5,740 bases of DNA. Origin: Pseudomonadota bacterium. GTDB lineage: Bacteria; Pseudomonadota; Gammaproteobacteria; Burkholderiales; Burkholderiaceae_D. The stretch lies in assembly GCA_023391395.1 (NCBI GenBank), contig JAEWBA010000114.1, forward strand, positions 1-5,740, in the 5' to 3' direction. Within the stretch, counting starts at the first letter, position 1. Every line of letters begins with the position of its first letter. Shown in pieces: positions 1-5,054 of this stretch. The notes under the pieces were generated by a model that was not told the DNA's origin, made no database searches, and saw nothing but the letters and a program-made list of their open reading frames with translations. Both the position numbers and the translations under genes were made by a program.

Positions 1-8
1 ATATTGCT

Positions 9-14
9 GAGGGG
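9..14 (+). promoter_or_regulatory. Ribosome binding site of the asparaginase gene
   Basis: A GAGGGG purine run lies six bases before the ATG at position 21. It is a good Shine-Dalgarno match at suitable spacing and supports that ATG as the start. Only 20 bases precede the gene in this window, so its promoter cannot be seen. Confidence 0.7.
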
Positions 15-20
15 ACCACG

Positions 21-1064
21 ATGGCGCCATTGAAGGACAAACACATCGCGCTGATTTATGCCGGCGGCACGATAGGCATGGCAAGGACTGCGCAAGGCTA
101 TGCACCGATGCCGGAGTTCGACCGCGTCTTGCCGGAATTGCTAGGCCAGGCCCCCGATTTACCGCGCTTCAGCCTGCATGCCTATGCGCAGCCGATCGAT
201 AGCAGTAACGCCACACCGGCCGACTGGCAGCGCGTCGCCCACGATATCGCAGACCGTTATAGTGATTTCGATGGCTTCGTGGTCCTGCACGGTACCGACA
301 CCATGGCCTATACCGCCTCGGCGTTGTCTTTCATGCTGCAAGGCTTGCGCAAGCCGGTCATCCTGACAGGTTCGCAGATACCGCTGGGCGAGCCTGGCTC
401 GGATGCCTTGCCCAACCTGCTGGGCGCCCTGCGCTACGCCGCATCGGAGACCCTCCAGGAAGTCGCCATCTACTTCGGCCGCCGCTTGCTGCGCGGCAAC
501 CGTGCAGTGAAGACCAGTTCCACCGCCTTGCAAGCCTTCGATACGCCCAACTATCCTTATCTGGCACAAGAGCGCCTGAGCCTTACGCAAGACGACACCG
601 GCAGGGCGCTTCTCAATACGGCGCTGCTGCTGCCGCGGGCAACGCAGGAGCGCTTCGAGCTGCCGTCCTACGACAGCGGCCGGATTCACGCGCTCCGCTT
701 CACGCCCGGCATGCCGCTTTCCCTGGTCAAGGCAGTGCTGGATTTACCCACGCAAGCCCTGGTGCTGGAGTGCTATGGCGCCGGCAATGCGCCGGATCGC
801 GAGCCTGCGTTACTGGAGATATTGGCGAATGGCGCTGCCCGCGGCATCGTGATCGCCGCCTGCAGTCAATGCGCGCATGGTGGGGTTGCGCCCGGCACCT
901 ATGCGACCGGTTCGGCACTCGTGCGCGCCGGCGTGGTGGGGGCTGGCGACATGACATTTGAGGCACTGTTCGCCAAGCTGCACCATCTGTTCGCCCTGGG
1001 CCTGTCGCCGGAGGAAGTGTGTGCCGGCCTGACGCGGGACCTCAGCGGCGAACTGAGCGCTTGA
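21..1064 (+). CDS. ansA: Type I L-asparaginase (AnsA-like, cytoplasmic)
   Basis: This enzyme hydrolyses L-asparagine to L-aspartate and ammonia. The 347-residue protein has the two threonine motifs of the bacterial asparaginase family: AGGTIG (catalytic Thr17, with Tyr27 just after it in QGY) and HGTDTMAYTASALSFML (Thr92 and Asp93), plus the conserved Lys164 in RGNRAVK. Asp60-Ser61 (DSS) and GSQIPL also match. There is no signal peptide, and stretches such as HGTDTMAYTASALSFML match Escherichia coli AnsA almost word for word as I recall it. This points to the cytoplasmic, lower-affinity type I enzyme rather than periplasmic AnsB. Length is normal (AnsA is about 338 residues). The start is supported by a good ribosome binding site. 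Two positions recalled as part of the allosteric asparagine site of E. coli AnsA differ here (Val163, Glu250), so the activation behaviour may differ. The gene converges on the YbeD-family gene. Confidence 0.93.
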   Translation: MAPLKDKHIALIYAGGTIGMARTAQGYAPMPEFDRVLPELLGQAPDLPRFSLHAYAQPIDSSNATPADWQRVAHDIADRYSDFDGFVVLHGTDTMAYTASALSFMLQGLRKPVILTGSQIPLGEPGSDALPNLLGALRYAASETLQEVAIYFGRRLLRGNRAVKTSSTALQAFDTPNYPYLAQERLSLTQDDTGRALLNTALLLPRATQERFELPSYDSGRIHALRFTPGMPLSLVKAVLDLPTQALVLECYGAGNAPDREPALLEILANGAARGIVIAACSQCAHGGVAPGTYATGSALVRAGVVGAGDMTFEALFAKLHHLFALGLSPEEVCAGLTRDLSGELSA

Positions 1065-1178
1065 AGCAAGAGAAAGAAAACAGGCCAGCGGTTTGTCATC
1101 CCGAGCGCCAGCGAGGAATCTTGCAGGTCCCCAGACGCGCGCTCTGAATGGCAAGGCGACGCGAGCTGCTTCCCGTGC
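1065..1178. other. Convergent intergenic junction, no clear terminator
   Basis: These 114 bases separate the stop codons of two converging genes. They contain one dispersed-type repeat copy (1095-1121). I see only a weak possible pairing, GAGCGC at 1103-1108 with GCGCTC at 1139-1144 across a 30-base loop, and no T-tract in either direction. Termination here, if it happens, is not by an obvious intrinsic terminator. Confidence 0.5.
1095..1121 (+). repeat. Intergenic repeat, GTCATCCCGAGCG...GAATCT type, copy 1
   Basis: The copy starts with GTCATCCCGAGCG (1095-1107) and ends with GAATCT (1116-1121). The same two blocks, with one base less between them, occur at 3910-3935. Motifs of the form GTCATYCCGAGCG...GAATCT are, from general knowledge, common as dispersed intergenic elements in many bacterial genomes. 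Its role is unknown. Confidence 0.6.
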
Positions 1179-1463
1179 TTACAGCACCACCTTCACCATC
1201 GGATGCGAGGATAGCGCCCGGTACAGATTGTCGAGCTGCTCGCGGCTGGTGGCGCGCACGGTGACGGTCAGCGACAAGTAATTGCCCTGGGAGGAAGGGC
1301 GCATTTCCATCTTGCCGGCGTGAAAACTGGGGTCATGCTGCATGACCAATTCCACGATGGTTTGTGCGAAAGCGTCCTGCATCGCTCCCATCACTTTGAT
1401 CGGAAAGTCGCTCGGATATTCGATCAGGCTATCGGTTGTTGCTTGGGGCATGGCTTCATTCAT
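1179..1463 (-). CDS. ybeD: YbeD/DUF493 (UPF0250) family small protein
   Basis: This 94-residue protein belongs to the YbeD family. It shares with E. coli YbeD, as recalled, the pattern [LI]xxP..F..KVMG near residues 14-26, PSSxGNYxS at 56-64 and an ending in VxxVL. The family has a small ACT-like alpha/beta fold. A role near lipoate metabolism is suspected only because the gene usually precedes lipB, so its biochemical function is not established. The start ATG at 1463 keeps the usual short N-terminal tail; a second ATG at 1451 is possible, and neither has a strong Shine-Dalgarno sequence. It lies 65 bases after the aminotransferase gene on the same strand and is probably co-transcribed with it. 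The usual downstream partner lipB is absent from this window; a converging asparaginase gene takes its place. Confidence 0.88.
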   Translation of the reverse strand: MNEAMPQATTDSLIEYPSDFPIKVMGAMQDAFAQTIVELVMQHDPSFHAGKMEMRPSSQGNYLSLTVTVRATSREQLDNLYRALSSHPMVKVVL

Positions 1464-1493
1464 CCGGAATCGTTGGCGCCAGGGAATTCACGC

Positions 1494-1509
1494 GGGGCAT
1501 TCATGCCCC
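1494..1509 (-). other. Intercistronic hairpin between dat and ybeD
   Basis: GGGGCAT (1494-1500) and ATGCCCC (1503-1509) are perfect 7-base inverted repeats around two bases. In RNA this would form a six-pair stem with a four-base loop. No T-tract follows on the minus strand, so it is not a typical terminator. It could stabilise or separate the two messages. Confidence 0.5.
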
Positions 1510-1528
1510 CATTGTACGCGTGCCCTGC

Positions 1529-2374
1529 TCATGCAGTTTTGGCGGCCTGATAGGCGGCGTATAGCTGGCGCGCAATCGGTCCCGGCTTGCCATTGCCGAC
1601 CGGGCGGCCATCGATCGCTACCACCGGAAGCACTTCCTTGGAGGCCGAGGACAGCATCACTTCATCAGCCGCGAACACTTCCTCGCGGGCGATGCGGCGT
1701 TCTTCGAAGGGAATGCCGGCAGCGGCGCACAATTCCTCGATCAGGGCGTAGCGGATGCCTTCGAGTATCAGCTTGTCGCGGGGCGGCGCCATGAGCTTGC
1801 CGTCCTTGGCGACCCAGACATTCGATGCCGATGCCTCGGTCAGGAAGCCGTCACGGAACTGGATGGCTTCGGTGGCGCTGGCTTGCGCCGCCTCCTGGGC
1901 CGCCAGCACATTGCCCAGCAGCGAGATCGACTTGATATCGCAATGCAGCCAGCGCTTGTCTTCCATCGATACGCAGCTCACGCCGCGTTCTACCTCGTCC
2001 GCGCCGGGTCGCGTGAGGGTGTTGGTCATGATGAATACCGTGGGCGCCGCATCCTTTGGGAAAGCATGGGCACGCCGGGCGACGCCGCGGGTGACTTGCA
2101 GGTAGACCAACTGGTCATCGTCGGGAAAGGCATCGGCCACCTTGCCGATCAAGGCCATCCATTCTTCTTCGCTGTGCGGGTTGGCGATGCCGACCGCCGC
2201 CAGGCTGCGAAACAGCCGCGCCATGTGCTGCTTCGCGCGGAATGGCCGGCGGCCATACATGGGAATCACTTCGTACACGCCGTCGCCGAAGATGAAGCCG
2301 CGGTCGAGCACCGAAATTCTCGCCTCCGAAGGGGCGAGGAATTCGCCGTTGAGGTAAACCAGGGAGGATTGCAT
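1529..2374 (-). CDS. dat: D-amino acid aminotransferase (PLP fold type IV)
   Basis: This enzyme transfers the amino group between D-amino acids and 2-oxo acids, typically D-alanine + 2-oxoglutarate to pyruvate + D-glutamate, in the cytoplasm. Counting from the ATG at 2374 the protein has 281 residues, normal for the family. Fold-type IV marks are LDRGFIFGDGVYEV (residues 23-36), the PLP-binding Lys148 in CDIKSISLLGN, and Glu180 in LTEASASNVW. Arg101 and His103 in RRAHAFP align with the Arg98/His100 carboxylate trap recalled from the Bacillus D-amino acid aminotransferase. This favours D-amino acid over branched-chain aminotransferase or aminodeoxychorismate lyase. An in-frame ATG at 2404 would add ten residues, but the family normally starts just before the VYLNG strand. 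Neither start has a well-placed Shine-Dalgarno sequence. An intrinsic terminator lies between this gene and the upstream carboxypeptidase gene. Confidence 0.9.
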   Translation of the reverse strand: MQSSLVYLNGEFLAPSEARISVLDRGFIFGDGVYEVIPMYGRRPFRAKQHMARLFRSLAAVGIANPHSEEEWMALIGKVADAFPDDDQLVYLQVTRGVARRAHAFPKDAAPTVFIMTNTLTRPGADEVERGVSCVSMEDKRWLHCDIKSISLLGNVLAAQEAAQASATEAIQFRDGFLTEASASNVWVAKDGKLMAPPRDKLILEGIRYALIEELCAAAGIPFEERRIAREEVFAADEVMLSSASKEVLPVVAIDGRPVGNGKPGPIARQLYAAYQAAKTA

Positions 2375-2444
2375 GATGATCGTGCGAAGAGGAGAAGAAA
2401 CCATTCTTCCACAAATGGCGCCCGGCCGCCTGCGGCGCTTCGGG

Positions 2445-2471
2445 AAGAAAAACGCCCCGCAATGCGGGGCG
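2445..2471 (-). terminator. Rho-independent terminator downstream of dacC
   Basis: On the minus strand CGCCCCGC (2471-2464) and GCGGGGCG (2460-2453) form an all-GC 8-base-pair stem with a three-base loop, followed at once by TTTTTCTT (2452-2445). It stands 45 bases after the carboxypeptidase stop codon and about 70 bases before the aminotransferase start. It should end most dacC transcripts and reduce read-through into dat. Confidence 0.87.
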
Positions 2472-2515
2472 TGAATCTTGGCGGCAGCCAGCGTGGCGCC
2501 GGCCGCATCAAGGGC

Positions 2516-3661
2516 TTATTTCATCCACAGGCGCACGGCATCCCAGGCGCGGCCGAAGAGGCCGGCCTCGTTCACCTGCTCCAGTGCCACCACCGGCAGT
2601 TCCGAGATGGTCTTGCCATCCACGGTCATCTTCAGCACGCCGACCTTGCTGTTTTCCTGCACCGGAGCGATCAGCGGGTCGGTGCGTTCCAGGACCGGCT
2701 TGAGCTTTTCGGCGACGCCGCGCGGCACGGTGACGTAGACGTCCTCCTTGAAACCGATCTTCACCGTGCTTCTCGAGCCCTTCCACACATCGGGCGTGGC
2801 GACCGGTTGGTCCTTGGCATAGAGCTTCACGGTGTCGAAATTCTGGAAGCCCCAGTTCAGCAATTTCTGGCTTTCCTGCGCGCGCACCGAATCGGATTGC
2901 GTGCCAAGCAGGATGGAAATCAGGCGGCGTTCGCCGGCGCCGCCGTTGCGCTTGGCGGTCGAGATCAGCGAATAGCCGGCGCTGGAGGTGTGTCCGGTCT
3001 TCATGCCGTCGACGGAGGGATCCAGCCACAGCAGGCGGTTGCGGTTGGACTGCTTGATCTTGTTGTAAGTGAAGTCCTTGGTCGAGTAAATCTTGTAGTA
3101 ATCCGGGTGGTCCGCGATCATGCGCTTGGCCAGAATCGCCAGGTCTTCGGCGGTGGTGTAGTTGTTCGGGTCCGGCAAGCCGTGCGAGTTGGCATAACGC
3201 GTCGATTTCATGCCCAGGCGCGCCGCCTCACGGTTCATCAGTTCGACGAACGTGTCTTCCGTCCCGGCCACGGCTTCGGCCAGCGCTACCGCGGCGTCGT
3301 TGCCCGACTGTACGATCAGGCCGTAGAGAAGATCGCTGACCTTCACCGGAGTGGCCGGATCGATGAACATCTTCGAGCTGCTCGGATCGACCTTCCAGGC
3401 GCGCACCGACACATTCACCAGCATTTCGGGATCGAGGCGCTTTTCCTTGATGGCCGAAAAGGCCAGGTAAGCGGTCATGATCTTGACCAACGAAGCCGGT
3501 TCGACGCGCAGCGCGGGCTCATGGGCGCCCAGCACCTGTCCGCTGGTGGAGTCCAGCAGGAGCCAAGATTTGGCGGCGACGGTGGGCGGGGGAAGCGATT
3601 GCGCCTGTGCGGCGGAAAAAAAGAAGGCGGAGGCAGCCAGTGCTGCGAGCAATTTTTTCAT
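2516..3661 (-). CDS. dacC: D-alanyl-D-alanine carboxypeptidase (PBP5/6 family, DacA/DacC-like)
   Basis: This penicillin-binding protein removes the terminal D-alanine from peptidoglycan pentapeptides in the periplasm. The 381-residue protein starts with a signal peptide (MKKLLAALAASAFFFSAAQA, likely cut after AQA near residue 20). The peptidase S11 catalytic motifs are present: SLVK (Ser57, Lys60), SGN (Ser119-Asn121) and KTG (221-223). The second position inside the first motif is Val, where the family usually has Thr. A PBP5-type C-terminal beta domain follows (roughly residues 270-365), then a short amphipathic tail (AGLFGRAWDAVRLWMK) of the kind that anchors these proteins to the inner membrane face. 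The ATG at 3661 is chosen because the signal peptide begins there; a GTG at 3688 would add nine residues before it. The DacA/DacC paralogue distinction cannot be made from sequence alone. A -10 box lies upstream at 3738-3733 and a terminator follows the gene. Confidence 0.93.
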   Translation of the reverse strand: MKKLLAALAASAFFFSAAQAQSLPPPTVAAKSWLLLDSTSGQVLGAHEPALRVEPASLVKIMTAYLAFSAIKEKRLDPEMLVNVSVRAWKVDPSSSKMFIDPATPVKVSDLLYGLIVQSGNDAAVALAEAVAGTEDTFVELMNREAARLGMKSTRYANSHGLPDPNNYTTAEDLAILAKRMIADHPDYYKIYSTKDFTYNKIKQSNRNRLLWLDPSVDGMKTGHTSSAGYSLISTAKRNGGAGERRLISILLGTQSDSVRAQESQKLLNWGFQNFDTVKLYAKDQPVATPDVWKGSRSTVKIGFKEDVYVTVPRGVAEKLKPVLERTDPLIAPVQENSKVGVLKMTVDGKTISELPVVALEQVNEAGLFGRAWDAVRLWMK

Positions 3662-3732
3662 GGGAGGCCGTAAATATGTGGGCTGCACCGGCGCGGGCGC
3701 GAACCGTGATTGAAAACAAGTTGAGCTGGGGA

Positions 3733-3738
3733 ATTATA
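3733..3738 (-). promoter_or_regulatory. Probable -10 box of the dacC promoter
   Basis: The minus strand reads a perfect TATAAT here. This would start transcription near 3726 and give a leader of about 65 bases before the ATG at 3661. No good -35 match is seen at 15-18 bases spacing (candidates CGTTCA or TTCATG are poor), so the promoter is either weak, activator-dependent or read by another sigma factor. Confidence 0.5.
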
Positions 3739-3799
3739 GGCCTTGCCGCGCCGCATGAACGTTACGGCGACCTGGAATTTCCCGTCGAAGGCAAGATTC

Positions 3800-3836
3800 G
3801 GCCAAGCCCTTGCGGACTTGTCATGCAAGCTTGGCC
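3800..3836. repeat. Long hairpin / inverted repeat upstream of the dacC promoter
   Basis: GGCCAAGC (3800-3807) pairs perfectly with GCTTGGCC (3829-3836). Inside it TTGC (3810-3813) pairs with GCAA (3825-3828), leaving a two-base bulge and an 11-base loop. The total is 12 base pairs. There is no T-tract on either side, so it is not a standard terminator. It sits about 60 bases upstream of the -10 box, outside the predicted transcript of dacC. Confidence 0.6.
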
Positions 3837-3866
3837 ATTGAGCGCTCACTTACTTGGAACCCGAAC

Positions 3867-3997
3867 TTGTCATTCCAGGCATCGCGCCTGTCATTCCGTG
3901 CATTGACCCGTCATCCCGAGCGACATGAAGAATCTCCATGAATGCATGAACATTGCTCATTAGCTTCGGAATGACAGGCAGAGGTCCGGAATGTCAG
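3867..3997. repeat. Phased cluster of TGTCATTCC-like repeats in two orientations
   Basis: TGTCATTCC occurs at 3868-3876 and 3889-3897, and the variant CGTCATCCC at 3909-3917, with start-to-start spacing of 21 and 20. The reverse complement GGAATGACA occurs at 3968-3976 and a variant GGAATGTCA at 3988-3996, again 20 apart. GCCTGTCATTCCG (3886-3898) and CGGAATGACAGGC (3967-3979) form a perfect 13-base inverted repeat. It may be decayed dispersed repeats or a set of phased binding sites. Confidence 0.6.
3910..3935 (+). repeat. Intergenic repeat, GTCATCCCGAGCG...GAATCT type, copy 2
   Basis: This copy shares GTCATCCCGAGCG (3910-3922) and GAATCT (3930-3935) with the copy at 1095-1121, with an 7-base rather than 8-base middle. 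It lies inside the inverted-repeat cluster between the hydrolase operon and dacC. Confidence 0.58.
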
Positions 3998-4061
3998 ACG
4001 CAATTGCTACTATTCCCTTGCCTATCTTGCATTGCTGTTTCCGTAATATTTCCTGGTGGAA

Positions 4062-4685
4062 TCAGCGATGCCACATTTCGACAACGAAATTCTTGATATG
4101 TTGCAATTTCCGGTGAAAAAAGTGATCGGCGCCGGGAACTACGAGTACCGGGATGTTCTGCGGGCGCAGCCAATCCAGCACCGCCGACAAGGGAATGGTG
4201 TCGTCCAGTTCGCCGTGGATCAGGATGGTGTTGGCGGGAATCTCCGGCATCGCCCACTTTCCGGCCGCACTGCCGACCAAGACCAGGCGCTCGGCCGGCG
4301 TGCCCTGCGCGATCAGGCGCTGTTGCAATTGCGCCTGCACGAAGGTACCGAAAGAAAAGCCGGAAAGCGCAAACGGCAGGCCGGGGTACTGCTGCTGCAT
4401 GTGGGCCAGCAGCAAGGCCATGTCTTCGGTTTCACCGCGGCCTTCGTCGTGCGCGCCGGCTGAGGCACCGACGCCGCGGAAATTCATGCGTGCCGTCGCG
4501 TAGCCGAGCGCGACGAAGGCACGCGCCAGCGTTTGCGTCACCTTGTTGTCCATGGTGCCGCCAAACAGGGGATGCGGGTGCGCCACCAGTGCGATGCCGC
4601 GCGGGGCGGCGGCGGGCAGGTCGAGCGCGCATTCCAGCGCGCCGGCCGCGCCTTGCAGCGTGAAGCGTTGGGTCTGGGCGTTCAT
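4062..4685 (-). CDS. Alpha/beta hydrolase, COG2945-like
   Basis: This 207-residue cytoplasmic protein is a small alpha/beta-hydrolase of the COG2945 type, whose natural substrate is not known. Near the N-terminus it has the family signature HPHPLFGGTMDNKV (residues 36-49), then MNFRGVGAS (67-75). The nucleophile elbow is GFSFG with Ser111, the acid is probably Asp161 or Asp162 in HGELDDTIP, and the histidine is His188 in GADHFF, so the triad looks complete. There is no signal peptide. The start ATG at 4685 lies ten bases after the ferredoxin stop codon, and a GAGG overlapping that stop acts as a likely ribosome binding site, so the two genes are probably translated in a coupled way. The last part of the gene is visibly richer in A and T than the rest. 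Esterase or thioesterase activity is possible but unproven. Confidence 0.88.
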   Translation of the reverse strand: MNAQTQRFTLQGAAGALECALDLPAAAPRGIALVAHPHPLFGGTMDNKVTQTLARAFVALGYATARMNFRGVGASAGAHDEGRGETEDMALLLAHMQQQYPGLPFALSGFSFGTFVQAQLQQRLIAQGTPAERLVLVGSAAGKWAMPEIPANTILIHGELDDTIPLSAVLDWLRPQNIPVLVVPGADHFFHRKLQHIKNFVVEMWHR

Positions 4686-4695
4686 GGAGCGCGCC

Positions 4696-5013
4696 TCAGA
4701 TCTTCAGGCGATCCACCGGTTTGCCGCCGACCAGGTGCGACTCGATGATTTCATCGATGTCCTCGTTGTCGACGTAGGTGTACCAGGTGCCTTCCGGATA
4801 GACCACGATCACCGGGCCTTCCTCGCAACGGTCGAGGCAGCCCGCCTTGTTGATGCGCACCTTGCCCTGGCCGTTCAGGTTCAGTTCCTTGATGCGTTTC
4901 TTGGCGTGTTCCTGGGCCGCCTGCGCGCCGCGATCATGGCAGCAAGGGCGACCTTCCTCGCGTTGGTTCAGGCAAAAGAAGACGTGATGCTTGTAGTAAG
5001 ACTGGTCAGACAT
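4696..5013 (-). CDS. Thioredoxin-like [2Fe-2S] ferredoxin
   Basis: This 105-residue protein belongs to the thioredoxin-fold [2Fe-2S] ferredoxins (COG3411), related to the NuoE C-terminal domain and to Aquifex aeolicus ferredoxin 4. Cluster ligands are visible as Cys14 in FFCLNQ, Cys24 or Cys25 in RPCC, and Cys59 and Cys63 in GCLDRC. The GPVIVVYPEGTWYTYV segment (66-81), the DIDEIIESHL helix and the PVDRLKI ending match the family closely. It is expected to carry electrons in the cytoplasm; the partner is unknown. The start is the ATG at 5013 (MSDQSYYKHH), although the frame stays open further upstream across the VanZ gene. No clear Shine-Dalgarno sequence precedes it. It lies 41 bases after the VanZ-like gene and 10 bases before the hydrolase gene, so all three are likely one operon. 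Confidence 0.92.
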   Translation of the reverse strand: MSDQSYYKHHVFFCLNQREEGRPCCHDRGAQAAQEHAKKRIKELNLNGQGKVRINKAGCLDRCEEGPVIVVYPEGTWYTYVDNEDIDEIIESHLVGGKPVDRLKI

Positions 5014-5054
5014 GGGGAAATGGTGCGGAGATAAAGCCAAATCATACACCCCGC

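Larger units (their letters stand above)
3662..4061. other. 400-base gene-free region upstream of dacC
   Basis: No convincing gene is seen between the hydrolase stop and the carboxypeptidase start. From left to right it holds the dacC leader and -10 box, a long hairpin (3800-3836), a group of TGTCATTCC-like repeats in both orientations (3867-3997), and a more AT-rich stretch with no recognisable signal (about 3998-4061). No intrinsic terminator for the hydrolase operon was found. Confidence 0.6.

Noticed and set aside
2375..2404. Upstream ATG at 2404 as the aminotransferase start
   Set aside because: The GGAAGA before it is almost touching the ATG, and the ten added residues are not expected in the family; 2374 fits the usual N-terminus better, though neither start has a good ribosome binding site.
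1883..3673. A 596-codon open frame on the plus strand across the dac and dat genes
   Set aside because: It lies antisense to two genes with full catalytic motifs. Its translation is rich in Arg, His and Gly with no recognisable domain, as expected from a shadow of high-GC coding sequence.
3710..3740. Plus-strand promoter TTGAAA ... TATAGG
   Set aside because: The spacing is 19 bases, the -10 match is poor and no plus-strand gene follows; the same bases give a perfect TATAAT on the minus strand, facing dacC.
3867..3997. CRISPR array
   Set aside because: The repeated words are only about nine bases, are degenerate and occur in both orientations with short spacing; there are no uniform repeats with unique spacers and no cas genes.
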